Source: Lepidodermella squamata (taxonomy: Eukaryota; Gastrotricha). From it: a stretch of 64,000 nt of DNA. Under the pieces are notes generated by a model. It saw nothing but the letters and a program-made list of their open reading frames with translations. It had not been told where the DNA came from and searched no databases. Where the stretch lies: assembly GCA_047495785.1 (NCBI GenBank), contig JBLDXI010000032.1, positions 3,968,001-4,032,000 of the forward strand, in the 5' to 3' direction. Shown here piece after piece: positions 1-9,644 of this stretch (position 1 is its first letter; the number at the start of each line of letters is the position of its first letter). The translations under genes were made by a program, and so were the position numbers.

Positions 1-158
1 GGTGTCAAGTGCTCGCTGAGGGTGCTAGCGCATCAAGTGGCACCTTCACGCTTCCGCGCCACGCCCTGCTCATCCTCGTATAAATCTATCATTAATAAGA
101 AATCAACTCAAAGTCTTACTTATTTTTAGCAAATAATTAGCGTTGAAAAGTATTCATC
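1..158 (+). promoter_or_regulatory. Promoter region of the first gene
   Basis: No coding signal is seen before the first ATG at 159. A TATA-like GTATAAAT lies near 78-85, about 75 nt before the ATG, and a TTTTTAG at about 123-129 could be a leader splice acceptor. Inference only; the transcription start is unknown. Confidence 0.35.
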
Positions 159-684
159 ATGTCGAGCCAAATGACTGAGCCTAAGTTCTACCGTCAGCCG
201 AAGCCGGGCAAGCGGCGCCTGTTGCCAACCGAGCCGATGCGCTACGTCACTATCGGCGGCGACTACCAGTACATCATCGACGAGTTGCTTCTTATGGACT
301 ACGTCACGGCCAACCCGAACCCGGTCGACTTCGCAGCGAAACTCGCCGCCTACTTCGAACCAGTCTGGCGCAGGTGTGTTGAGCATATTCGAATAATTCG
401 CAAATATTTCTACGTTATTTTTATGTTATAGGAAGGGCTTCTCGAGCGCGCAGCAAGACCACGAGCTGATGAAGGCGATGGCTGCCGAGTCGTGCCACCA
501 ATACGCCAAGTCGATGGTTCAACTCGCCGCTCAATCGTTCAAGCCTGCAGCCACTGTCGCGCTGTCGTCGCGGAAACACGCCGCCTACGCTCGAGCTCAG
601 CAACGCCGATCACGTGCCACGCAACTTCGCAGCCAGTCTACCGACATCGAATCGCGCGCCGGCTCTGCCTCGCCGTTGAACTAA
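159..684 (+). CDS. Small basic protein of unknown family, paralogue 1
   Basis: Two exons, 159..373 and 432..684, joined in phase 2 across a 58-nt intron (GTGTGTTG...TTATAG); AATAAA at 754. The spliced product is about 155 residues with no signal peptide or membrane segment. The conserved core VTIGGDYQYIIDELLLMDYV-AN-NPVDFAAKLA-YFEPVWRR spans the splice site and is shared with the next two genes (1140..1738 and 2302..3100), which have the intron at the same codon and phase. The tail is rich in Arg, Ser, Ala and Gln. I do not recognise the family. The hydrophobic-periodic core looks like a small helical domain with disordered basic ends; a nuclear or nucleic-acid role is conceivable but is a guess. 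The gene model is well supported by paralogy. Confidence 0.75.
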
Positions 685-1139
685 CTTCCGCTTTATGTTT
701 GTACGTAGCTTATCTATCTTGTCAATTTTGTACCATTCCGTGTGCGGTAATTCAATAAAACGCAACGAGTATGAACAAGGTGTCTTTTTCTGCCGGTGTG
801 GTGTGTTTCGCTACGTTCCGCATGCGCGCCCGCGCGTCTGCTGCGGACGGCGGTGCGTGCTCGTTTGATCCTGACGCGCGCGCGTTTTTCGGCAGCTGCG
901 CATCAAAGGCAGCGCGACCAGCGTTGTCCATCATTACACCATCTCTCTTGAGTGGCTGTCGTTTCCAATAAAAGCCGCTCTCTACCTGCTCGTCGACCAC
1001 CAGTCATCAAATTATACTTAGTACAGACGATCCAGGCTTAGCCGTTCTCGAATACTAATTTAACCAGGGTTAATCCGTACTCTTGTAGGGCCGGCTTTTC
1101 TCCCTTGCTGAAGTTTAGGTTACTTATTTCAGTGCTGCT
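685..1139. other. Intergenic, with poly(A) signals
   Basis: Holds the 3' end of the first gene (AATAAA at 754) and a second AATAAA at about 966. Between them is a GC-rich stretch with CGCGCG runs (about 825-905). A short open frame at 771-971 is judged fortuitous. Confidence 0.6.
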
Positions 1140-1738
1140 ATGTCTGTTCGTGTTTTCGCCGTCAACAAGCAACTCGTCAATGTTCGCGCTGCCTCGGCTA
1201 GTCCGAAGACTTCATCGTCACCGAAGCCGATCATGCCCGGTCAGGTTTCGATTGGCAACAACGACCGGTACCAAATCGACGAAATGCAGCTACTCGACAT
1301 GGTCATCGCTAATGCCGACCCGCTAGCTTTTGCCCGCGCTCTAGCAAGGCATTTTGAACCACTCTGGCGAAGGTTAGTTAGATTTTCAGTTTTGTGTCTC
1401 GTGAGAAGATTTATAGGCAAATTTATTGAAATTCGATTATTTTTGCATTCTTTTCCAGCTACGGCTTCAATTCGGCTGACGAAGACAAGGGTTTGATGGA
1501 CGCGTTGGCTGTCGAAATGCTGAACCAGTACGGCGACGGTGTGCTGCCCGCGCTCAGTCACTCGATTTCGTCGATGCTTCGCCGCCGCCGGCAGGCCAAA
1601 CAGCAGCAACAACTGCAACAACTGCTGAAGACGCCGAAACTGGTTCGAACGACGAGCAACAAATCTAACTCGTCGTCAGGCACTTCGGCCAGCTCGCCAA
1701 ATGCTGCAACTAACCCGACCTATGTTGAATTCAATTAG
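1140..1738 (+). CDS. Small basic protein of unknown family, paralogue 2
   Basis: Two exons, 1140..1372 and 1459..1738, phase 2, with an 86-nt intron ending TTTTCCAG. The product is about 170 residues. It keeps the family core: VSIGNNDRYQIDEMQLLDMV, then AN-DP-AFARALA and HFEPLWRR at the exon junction, followed by YGF and a helix-like segment. The N-terminus is Ser/Pro/Lys-rich. The C-terminus has RRRRQAKQQQQLQQLL and a Ser/Thr/Asn-rich tail. No signal peptide or membrane segment. AATAAA at 1918. Sequence between the copies has diverged, so the duplication is not recent. Function unknown. Confidence 0.75.
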
Positions 1739-2301
1739 CTCGACTTTCGAATCGTTTTTTTTCCAAAATTTTTACCACGACGTTTTGCGCTGTTCGCGTT
1801 TTGTGATTTTTTTCCGATTTCCAAATTTTGTTCGTTCTGTTTTTTTCATGGGATTTTCATTTATTGTTCTTCTTTTGATTACATGCCGCATGTCTTACCC
1901 TGCATGTTGTTATTGGCAATAAAGTTTTTGCTATGTTGACAATAATTCGGCCTTGATTTATTTATTGCCTTCGTAAAAGTGGGTCAATGTGTCTGGTTTT
2001 TGTTGAAAATTCAGGTCACCGAGTAGGTCACAAAGCGACCGGTTACTGGGCTTGAGGTTACTCCAAATTCTTAGGACCAGTAGAGGACTCTTGGAGTAAT
2101 GAGTCATTACTCCAAGAGAGGACTGGCATAGGTGTGAAATGTGGGCGGAGCTATAGCAACTCTTTCGTGATTGGTCAGTGCGCACACACCCTGAAGGCGC
2201 GCGAAAACTGGGTAGCTCGTACCTCTCGCATTATACGTCGCCTCATTTGAACAAATTATTCACTTGCTCAGAATTCGATATAACCGCATTTCGCAACAGT
2301 C
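1739..2301. other. Intergenic with poly(A) site and palindrome
   Basis: Contains the T-rich 3' UTR and AATAAA (1918) of the preceding gene and a perfect 15-bp-arm palindrome at 2088-2118 (listed separately). A TATA-like ATTATACG near 2230 may belong to the next gene's promoter. Confidence 0.5.
2088..2118. repeat. Perfect palindrome, 15-bp arms, 1-nt spacer
   Basis: CTCTTGGAGTAATGA at 2088-2102 is the exact reverse complement of 2104-2118. Weaker complementarity (CCAGT/ACTGG) extends outward to about 2077 and 2126. It lies 184 bp before the ATG of the third paralogue. It could be a binding site, a cruciform or the remains of a transposon end; nothing decides this. Confidence 0.8.
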
Positions 2302-3100
2302 ATGCCTAAAACTCGTAGTCGTAAGGCTCTCAAATCGGTCGACAAGTCGTTTTCGGCCATTCTTCATCGCCGTCGAGAAGAACGAGCCAAGCAACAAATC
2401 CGCGCAGCATTTCCGTCGCCATCGTTGTCTTCATCGTCTCGCGCTCAAAGCGGCACCACGTCGTCGTTGTCGCAGTGTGCCGAATTCGGCGAGCAAATCG
2501 AAACCTGCTTCGTCTCACCACCGCCTAGCGAGTCAGAAGAATCGAATCAGCACGCTCAAGTCATCGAGGCATCGCCACCGCCGTCAAGCTGCGATTCGGC
2601 ACTTGTTGAAGCGCCTATGGCTCCTGTGGCCTCGTCCACCCGCGACCGAGGACACGACGACCAAACGCCGGTTTCCTGGCTGCCCATCAGCGACAAGTTA
2701 TCAAAGCAATTCAAACACCGCGTCGTCCCAATCGGTTTGAGCAATTTCTTCTATGCCGAAGAAGAAGCGCTACGACAACTCGCCGATAAAAACATCTTTC
2801 GGCCGCTCGATTTCGTCGACAAAATAGCTCAAGCCTTAGCTCCAACTTGTCGCCGGTGAGCTTATTTTACTTCTTAATTCTTAAAGAAATAGGAAGTCAT
2901 TCAAGCGATGTTTTGTTTAATCTTGTTCTTTTTATTTCAGACGAGGCTACGCCTATCCAGATCTCGACCGTCACTTCATGCTATCAATGGCCATGGAAGT
3001 TGCCCGGCGATACCACAATCAACCTGCTTGCGTTTTCGAGCTGATCGCTGATGGACTGGTCGCTGGCCTGCAAGCTCGTCGATCAGCTAGCCAAAAATAA
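2302..3100 (+). CDS. Ser-rich protein of unknown family, paralogue 3
   Basis: Two exons, 2302..2855 and 2941..3100, phase 2, with an 85-nt intron ending TTTATTTCAG; AATAAA at about 3189. About 237 residues. The first ~120 residues are basic, then Ser/Pro-rich and probably disordered (MPKTRSRKALKSVDKSF...). The conserved core follows: VPIGLSNFFYAEEEALRQLA, RPLDFVDKIAQALAPTCRRR, then GYAYPDLDRHFMLSMAMEVA. It matches the other two paralogues, with the same intron position just after the RR pair. This is the longest and most diverged copy. No signal peptide or membrane segment. Function unknown. Confidence 0.7.
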
Positions 3101-3239
3101 CTCTCGACTAGCTCATTCTTTTGATATTGCGTTGATTCTCATTTGATTTTCGTTGTTTTGTAATACAAAGCGCGTTGTCTCTGATTGAAATAAAATTGAG
3201 CGATGCATCTTCAGAGTGACTTTTTTGTTTCGGTCGAAG

Positions 3240-3289
3240 AAAAATATGGAACGCTTCACGATTTTGCGTGTCATCCTTGCGCAGGGGCC

Positions 3290-3328
<39 letters not shown>

Positions 3329-3345
3329 CCAATCCGAAGATTGAC
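3240..3345 (-). ncRNA. U6: U6 spliceosomal snRNA, copy 1
   Basis: The reverse strand reads GTCAATCTTCGGATTGGCAT at the 5' end, then ATACTAAAATTGGAACGATA, the ACAGAGA box, AGATTAGCATGGCCCCTGCG, the region equivalent to the internal stem-loop (AAGGATGACACGC), and ends in GCGTTCCATATTTTT. This matches the highly conserved U6 sequence. The transcribed part looks identical to the copy at 7465-7570. Unlike that copy, there is no TATA element 25-32 nt upstream, so this one may be a silent or weakly used copy. Confidence 0.93.
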
Positions 3346-3605
3346 AATAACGACATCTTAGAGCAGCTATTTGAACCAAATCCACGTTGTAGTAAATTTT
3401 CAATTTTTCTGATTTGCATATTCATAAAATTGCAAAAAAATTTTAGAAAGTTTTTTCGTTGCAGAAGAATTGTAGTCAACCTAATAAAGGACAGATTTGG
3501 AATCACGAATTCAGCACGATGCCATTATTTTTATTCTTTAAACTTTTTGAATAAATTATTAAAGTCGACATAAACCGGTTTCAATGCAGTTCACCGTATG
3601 AGCGT

Positions 3606-4187
3606 TTATTTAGAGGGAGCAGCACCAGTTTCGACAGCGACCGAGTACGAGAAGTTGTTGGAGGCCGAGTAGCTGCCGCTTTTGCTGCCCTTGCGACCCT
3701 TGCCGTGCTTGCCACCGTGCTTCTTGCCCTTCTTGCCGCCGAACTTTTTGCCACCATGGCGCTTGTTGCCGCCCTTCTTGTTGTAGCCGCCGAAGGAACC
3801 CGATCGCGAGTACGAGCCAGACATGGATCCGCGCTTGTGCACGCGCATGAACTTCTTGGTGGAGACCTTGCGGGTGTGCTTGTTCGTGCGGGCCGACACC
3901 GACGCGGACACGGACTTGGAGAACGAGGCACGGCGGTGCTTGCGCCCAGCGACGAACGCCTTCTTGGCCGGGCGCTTCTTCATCGCGTGCTTCTTCGGCT
4001 GCCGGTTGTAGGACACGCTGATGGAGACGCTCTTCGAGACACCTTTGCCCTTATTCCCGCGGCCAGCCTCAGCTTCGGAGAAAGCTAGACGTATAAAGTA
4101 AGGTTAATTATTGGAACCTTCGATGGCTTCACAGAGCATACCGAGAGCCAAAAGAACAACAGCAGCCAAAGCGAAAACAGCGCGCAT
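3606..4187 (-). CDS. Secreted Lys/Gly/Ser-rich basic protein
   Basis: Exon 1 is 4118..4187 and exon 2 is 3606..4084, phase 1, with a 33-nt intron (GTTCCAAT...GTCTAG). The product is 182 residues. MRAVFALAAVVLLALGMLCE is a clear signal peptide. The mature part is extremely basic and low-complexity: repeated SVS-type serine alternation, KK, GGKK, GKKHGGKHGKGRKG blocks and His. No cysteines remain in the mature chain. TATATAAG lies about 85-90 nt upstream on the minus strand (about 4272-4279). Such composition fits structural secretions (cuticle, silk, eggshell, adhesive) or a cationic antimicrobial, but no family is recognised. Confidence 0.8.
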
Positions 4188-4845
4188 TTTATTGCTTTGA
4201 ATTGAAAAGAGAGGATAGATGGTTCGAATGGAACTTGATTGTTTTTATTTCTCTAAATGCTGCCGTGATTACTTATATAGCGGAAGAACTATTTTTCGTA
4301 GCGTAGCAAATAATGAACTAGTTCTGACACTGCTAATGAACTGCTGATAATTGAAATCCTCATTAAGAAAGTCATATCTGAAGATTGATTTCGTTAGCGA
4401 ATTTCATGAGGCGAGTTCGAAACCTCAGAGCACATTTTCAGCTCTCTGAATTCTTATATAAAACTCGGAAGTTGGCCGATGTCTCCAAATCACTCGGAAT
4501 AATGATTGCACGACCTAAATTTAGGGTTCCAGTCCCGATACAGTTATTAGGACCCTTGAATAATAAATATATATTGAAACTGCTCAAATAGAGGATACAT
4601 CATGATCAGTATGAGTCTTTTATTTTTTCAACCATCTTTTGAAACTGCTAATTCAGGCTACAAAACTTGAAAATAAATCACAGAATCACCATAAGATTTA
4701 CCCATATACATGTCATAGAGTATGAAAGTTGAACGCAAAGCTCAATAGCTTAAGATTATATCAAGGATAAAGCGACGCGTTGGGGAAGAATTATCCCATT
4801 AAAATTTGGGAAATAATTAATAAATATTCAAAAATAATTTACCAT
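4188..4845. other. Intergenic
   Basis: Holds the TATA-containing promoter of the secreted basic protein (4188-4300) and the AT-rich 3' flank of the beta-propeller gene. No other coding or RNA signal seen. Confidence 0.5.
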
Positions 4846-6219
4846 TTAAAAGGCACTGAAAACTGCGAAAATAGCACACAGAGAGGTGATTCCGAAACTT
4901 CCAACAGACATCGGGCTGATAGATTTAGCCGATTGCAAGCCGAGAGATCCGATTGCTTGCTTCTTAGTTTTCTCATCATAATACCGAAAATAGACAGCAT
5001 TATTGTAATAAGACAACCCAGAGACCGGTTCGTGCATTTTTTCAAGCAATTTTCCGGTTTTTTTGTCCATCAACGACAGCCCTTTGCAAGCCTCGGAGAA
5101 GATGAAGCTATCCGTGATGACGGTGTAAGGCCGCGAACTTCTACTGCCTTGGCCCAGGGTGTCACAGGGGAATTGAGCCACGCCTCTTCCGTCGGCAAAG
5201 CCCGCAACAATCATCTTAGAGTTAACGCTATCCAGCCCAAAGATTAAATTCCCATCCGTGGCAACGCTAGAAGCATCAACAGGTTCCTGACTCAAGATGT
5301 AAGTGTTAGCGAGAGACATCTTCTCGCCTTTTGTGATATTAACGCCGTGGAAGTTGACCCGACATTTCGAGGTGCTGGGGCAGGTCAATTTTGGGACAAT
5401 AGCTAGATTTTTGGCTATGATCGGCGCGAACCAAATTTTTCTTGAGTTCGGAAAACTCGGGTCATCAATCATATATGTCCCTAGAATTTCCCCAGTTACG
5501 GCGTCTACTTGAGTCAGAGAGAAGGCATGGGACACGAACAGTCGCGAATCGTCACTCAATGAAACTGCGAAGATTTCGGAGTCGTCAATAGTCGGAATGA
5601 TTACTTCTCTCGTTGGACTACCGATAGTCTTGCCTATAGGGAAAAACCCAATAACGTTTTTCGGGAAGTAAACCGAGTACAAGAAGCCTGTATCCGAGCC
5701 TACCGCGCTGACGAAGGCGTTTGATGGCAAGTAGTTATTCGTGTCAAACTGGAACGTCTCCACGTCTCCAAAGTTATCCTTGCCCAGATCGACAGAGATC
5801 AGCTGAACTCGAGTTTTCATCTCAGGCGTTGAAGATTCGCAACGAACGTACAACGCGGCTGAATTGCCGCTTTCTGCTATCGCCGGCTGGCCGCATTTAA
5901 ACGCCAATTTAAAGTCAAAAGAACCAGCTACAGCTACAACCTTCAACCGATTGCCACTCTCTGCATCGTACATGTAAAGCTTGCCTTGGTCGTCGATTTG
6001 GAAAATTGTTCCGTTGTACGCTACGATTTGGTCGTTTGAGACGAAATTCGAATCGAGAACCACGTCGAATTTACGCATAAGGTCAATGCCGTTATTTGCT
6101 ACTACAGACTCGGCCTTGTAGCCAGTGTGAGCTTGGTCACCCCCTGCGTTTGTCCATGATGACTTCACGTCAGCATGAGCCGTTGCCAAAAAGAGAGAAA
6201 TAAATGCCAGTAATTTCAT
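4846..6219 (-). CDS. Secreted PQQ-like beta-propeller protein
   Basis: A single 457-codon exon. It begins with a signal peptide, MKLLAFISLFLATAHA, and continues WTNAGGDQAHTGY, the N-terminal blade signature of quinoprotein/BamB-like (PQQ-like) propellers. About seven repeats of the type LYMYDAESGNRL, SLTQVDAVTGEILG and LSLMDKKTGKLLE follow. These are blade closers, not enzyme-specific motifs, so a PQQ enzyme is not implied. The C-terminus ends in a hydrophobic stretch (ITSLCAIFAVFSAF) after Ser/Gly residues, as in GPI-anchored proteins. It probably sits on the cell surface or in a lumen and binds protein or ligand. The lack of introns is unusual beside its neighbours. Confidence 0.75.
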   Translation of the reverse strand: MKLLAFISLFLATAHADVKSSWTNAGGDQAHTGYKAESVVANNGIDLMRKFDVVLDSNFVSNDQIVAYNGTIFQIDDQGKLYMYDAESGNRLKVVAVAGSFDFKLAFKCGQPAIAESGNSAALYVRCESSTPEMKTRVQLISVDLGKDNFGDVETFQFDTNNYLPSNAFVSAVGSDTGFLYSVYFPKNVIGFFPIGKTIGSPTREVIIPTIDDSEIFAVSLSDDSRLFVSHAFSLTQVDAVTGEILGTYMIDDPSFPNSRKIWFAPIIAKNLAIVPKLTCPSTSKCRVNFHGVNITKGEKMSLANTYILSQEPVDASSVATDGNLIFGLDSVNSKMIVAGFADGRGVAQFPCDTLGQGSRSSRPYTVITDSFIFSEACKGLSLMDKKTGKLLEKMHEPVSGLSYYNNAVYFRYYDEKTKKQAIGSLGLQSAKSISPMSVGSFGITSLCAIFAVFSAF

Positions 6220-7464
6220 GCTAATATATGATTTTCTTGAGAAACCACAAGGTTAAGTCGACCCTGAGTCGATCTAAAAAGGTAAAGGTAAAGGCCGAGC
6301 TATAGTTAACTGGGGCCTAGGGCTGATATTACCTCTTATATATGGAATAAAATGAATCACGTATGAATCCAGACCAGTGGGCAGAATTATCAGCTGACAT
6401 TGTATGATTTGTCGTCTGTGCCTCGTATATAGGAGGATATAATATGTATCAGGCAATAGGCGGTTCTGCAGAGTAAATAATATGTCTACGCAGTCTTAAT
6501 GTGTTACTCAATCCAAAGTCCACTATGAGGTGTGATAAAAAAAAACGAATTAGGCCAGACAGCCAAATTGTCCCTGGTACATTATACTAATGCAGCTGAT
6601 TAATCCGTCTAATGTAACACATGCATGCAAACGTTTTAGCGGAGCCAAATTTCAAAACTTGGCACCAAACATAAACTTATGGATAGGCACCATTTTCAAA
6701 TTCGTTACTTAATTTAATTATGTAAATGACGTCTGCCCAGGAAAAGTGAGGATCATGCCTCATACGGATGATATCAATTTAATTTAGTTAGGTGTTTTCT
6801 ATATAATCGTTAAATTTCAGAAAATTAGAAAATGCGGTTTTGGGCGAATTAATTTTTATTTAAAATTTGGTTCCACTAAAAGTAAGACCCATTTTTCAAC
6901 TGGGTGTGATCAAGATGGCAACGGACAGTGGCATGGCTATCATGTTTTATTCAGCCCGGCTTTCCGTAATGGCGCTGGACCTGCCCGTTCACATTACTTT
7001 TATGCTTCCCGTATCGTCCGGTTCGCCCGGTTCAGCAAATTTTCTAAACTTGCCGCATTTCACAGGCATTCACTCAACTCGCCCGGTATCATGAGGCCGA
7101 GCGATCGAGCAAAAGCTGATGAGGGATGCGATTTCACGGCATAAAAATGGACAACAAATCATAAGAAAAATAAGGTGATTTTTTGATCGCCGCCTCGCCC
7201 GGATCAGGTGTAAGATTGTTCGCAAAATCTAAAATTTGCAGAGCGAGGCAAAGAACCACGAAATGTATTGAATGTATTTCAGCCGTGATAAGCAGCGATA
7301 GGTGATACGGCGATAATTAAAAAATTCCAGAAACCCTTATATGAATTGCTATCGGTTTTTATAATAAACTAGGTGTAATTTAAAAATCATGGAATCAAAT
7401 AATACACTACGACACCACAAACAATGCATAAACTGCAAGCAATACACATGTGTGAAATGTGAAG
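6220..7464. other. Long intergenic stretch
   Basis: About 1.2 kb. Open frames here (for example 6867-7094 on the plus strand) lack signal peptide, splice context or family resemblance. No tRNA or convincing repeat seen. Confidence 0.5.
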
Positions 7465-7514
7465 AAAAATATGGAACGCTTCACGATTTTGCGTGTCATC
7501 CTTGCGCAGGGGCC

Positions 7515-7553
<39 letters not shown>

Positions 7554-7570
7554 CCAATCCGAAGATTGAC
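7465..7570 (-). ncRNA. U6: U6 spliceosomal snRNA, copy 2 (likely active)
   Basis: The same 106-nt U6 sequence as copy 1, from GTCAATCTTCGG at 7570 to the terminal T-run at 7465. Here the upstream side has a TATATAAAAG element about 24-33 nt before the start and an octamer ATTTGCAT (plus-strand 7637-7644) about 70 nt before the start. That is the arrangement expected of a type 3 RNA polymerase III promoter. Confidence 0.95.
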
Positions 7571-7650
7571 AAAATAGGAAGGCTGACAGTCTTTTATATA
7601 CGGAAACGCACGCGTGATTAAATTTCTGCTGACCTCATTTGCATATGCAC
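7571..7650 (-). promoter_or_regulatory. U6 pol III promoter: TATA plus octamer
   Basis: The plus strand shows CTTTTATATACGG at 7591-7603, which is TATATAAAAG on the minus strand, and ATTTGCAT at 7637-7644. Spacing to the U6 start suits a TATA box and a distal octamer element. I cannot identify the PSE without an organism-specific consensus. Confidence 0.65.
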
Positions 7651-8063
7651 AAAATGGGCGCGCCATTCAATAAACGCGGAATTATTACGGCTGACCATCG
7701 TAAAGGACTCATTAATCATGGCAAGTGCGTTTCCCCTATATTATAAATCGACGACCTTATTCACATATTGAAATCATCGAGAGGAAAACATCAATCGTAA
7801 CAAAAAAATATATATAGGGAAAAGCAAGAACTAGTTTCCTCCATTTTCTAGCGCAGCCACTTTTTACAGAGCGGAGAAAATATCACACGAAGAAACCATG
7901 CATCTAGCCAATATTTTCCAAAAAATCTGGCTTCAACTTTTGGCCCCTATTGTGTGATTTTCCATGCCTACTTGTTAGGTAAGTTGCAGCGTCACATCGG
8001 AATTGTCTTTTTATTTTAGCGAAAATTCAATCGCTTATATCACTCTGACTAACAATTCGGCGA
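7651..8063. other. Intergenic
   Basis: No gene seen; 3' flank of the secreted protein gene that follows on the minus strand. Confidence 0.4.
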
Positions 8064-8471
8064 TTACTCCGCTGATGAATCCTTCCCAGCCATTATTTGC
8101 CGACTGAGCCATTGCGGGTACAAATAGAAGCTTTCCCGATTTTCACAGATAGATCGCGATCCTAGGCGCCGGATGCAGAGTGCCAGCCGTTGGGATCTTA
8201 TGTTTGCTTTAGCAGTAGAAATCAGCGCTTGCAAACGCGCAGTTTCGTTGTTTTCTATCAGCTTGTTAATGTTCGATTCTGAGCATTGAATATTTAATAA
8301 TGATTCAAAGTGAAACAGAGAGTAAAACATACTAATTCGATCTATTCGAGAAGCCCTCTCGTTTTCGGCATACGAAGATGCCCTGTCGGCAGTTGGTTGA
8401 GAGATGATCTCTTTGCAGAAGAGGAAGTTGACAAAGGCGAAAATCAAGAATAAATTATAATCGCGGGTCAT
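8064..8471 (-). CDS. Secreted two-cysteine protein, member 1
   Basis: Exon 1 is 8333..8471 and exon 2 is 8064..8278, phase 1, with a 54-nt intron (GTATGTTT...GCTCAG) that happens to stay open. 117 residues. A signal peptide (MTRDYNLFLIFAFVNFLFC) is followed by a helix-rich region and the family signature LALCIRRLGSRSICENRESF, then Y, then a C-terminal amphipathic segment ending in IMAGKDSSAE. Two cysteines ten residues apart could form one disulfide. Two other genes here share the start-to-stop plan, the intron position (both flanks give the same AAA codon) and the signature. I chose the ATG at 8471 because it gives the signal peptide. The family is not recognised. Confidence 0.75.
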   Translation of the reverse strand: MTRDYNLFLIFAFVNFLFCKEIISQPTADRASSYAENERASRIDRISMFYSLFHFESLLNIQCSESNINKLIENNETARLQALISTAKANIRSQRLALCIRRLGSRSICENRESFYLYPQWLSRQIMAGKDSSAE

Positions 8472-9560
8472 TCTATAAGTAATTATTAGCTGAAAATAAG
8501 GTACATCAGATGTCACGTATAATTTATTTATGCATAAGGTCCGCACTCATAAATAGCTACCTAGTTACTAGAAATTTCCTCAAGAAAGTTCCCAACTGCT
8601 ATAATAGCTTCCGTCCGAATACGGCCTGAAAGCAGAAGCGCATGCTGATCCTAGATTCTACTGATCCATATATAGGGACACACGCACTTATTGTTACTTT
8701 AATTAGAAAGAGTGCTACATCATACAGCTGAGTCATCAACAGTTTTCGGGAAAGTTACGGGAAAGTTACCTAAAATGATAATTACAGTGATTTTTGTATA
8801 TTAAGACTTGCATAAGCTGAGCTGCCGAAATCGAGGACTTTTCGATATCGATTGGTTAAAATTGCGATTCGTGATGTCTCACAGTATGAAAATCCGCTGG
8901 GTGATTACTGCCACATTTGGGAAAATGACTGAATAATTGATTGTCTATTGTTCTCGATGTCTAGATTAGGAATTGTCGGGAGTTAGCTCAAAATCACAAA
9001 GTTTCACTTCGCGCGACTGATGTTGTTTAATATTTAATTGTTTACTGATGTTGTAAGCGATTGTCCTTCAGACGACTATGGGGAGGGTCGTGATGAATAT
9101 CAGCGAGCGAACCTGCCCAATATAGTTAGCGTCGTTGAAAAATCGGATAGGTGATAGGCGAAATGAGGTTAAAAGTAATTTGTTTTTGCCTCATCATTTC
9201 ACTAAAATAAGCTCACCTTGGTAATTGCCACCTATCACCTTAAAACTGACGTAAACAAGCTTTAATTCGAGTTTTTCAACCACGCTAACGACATGCCATT
9301 GGCTATTAATCCTCAAAATTACCCTGCTATTGAATGGTCAGTAGGTGGCAGGCTTGATCATGCGTAAAACTATACCAATGGCTTGAATTCTAGCTACAAA
9401 TATTTGGCTCATATATATGAAATTCGATGAAGAAAAAATGATATTTGGGCTGAAGTGGGACTAAATCGGGGTTTGGGGCAAGCCTGTCCAGCAAAATGTG
9501 GTGCTAAACGTGGGGCTATATTCGAGGCTTTATGTTATATTTCAACAAATAAAAATATTC
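8472..9560. other. Intergenic with inverted-repeat element
   Basis: No coding region seen. Contains an inverted-repeat element at 9125-9289 (separate entry). Confidence 0.5.
9125..9289. repeat. Small inverted-repeat (MITE-like) element
   Basis: The left end GTTAGCGTCGTTGAAAAA (9125) and the right end TTTTTCAACCACGCTAAC (9272-9289) are near-perfect inverted copies. Inside, GGTGATAGG pairs with the CCTATCACC that follows TTGCCA, and GGCGAAATGAGG pairs imperfectly with CCTCATCATTTCAC. The whole could fold into a long hairpin. No clear target-site duplication is visible. Confidence 0.6.
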
Positions 9561-9644
9561 TACCAGAGGTGGGGTTCGAACCCACGCGGGATTACTCCCA
9601 TCAGATCTTAAGTCTGACCTCTTAAACCACTCGAGCACTCTGGT
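9561..9644 (-). tRNA. tRNA-Leu (anticodon UAA), copy 1
   Basis: 84 nt on the minus strand: acceptor stem ACCAGAG/CTCTGGT, anticodon stem TCAGA/TCTGA around the loop CTTAAGA (anticodon TAA), long variable arm GGGAGTAATCCC, T arm GTGGG-TTCGAAC-CCCAC, discriminator A. The long variable arm fits a class II tRNA. Identical to five other copies in the window. The 5' flank reads GCCA rather than the TCACCCA of the others. Confidence 0.97.

Noticed and set aside
771-971. Open frame of 66 codons on the plus strand between the first two genes
   Set aside because: Lies in the GC-rich 3' flank, overlaps an AATAAA, has no signal peptide, splice context or similarity to neighbours.
3606-3931. Alternative-frame Arg/Ser/Pro-rich product over the basic secreted gene
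   Set aside because: Out-of-frame shadow of the low-complexity coding region; the signal-peptide frame with its intron explains the sequence better.
6867-7094. 75-codon plus-strand frame
   Set aside because: Isolated, no motif, no paralogue and no flanking splice or promoter signals.
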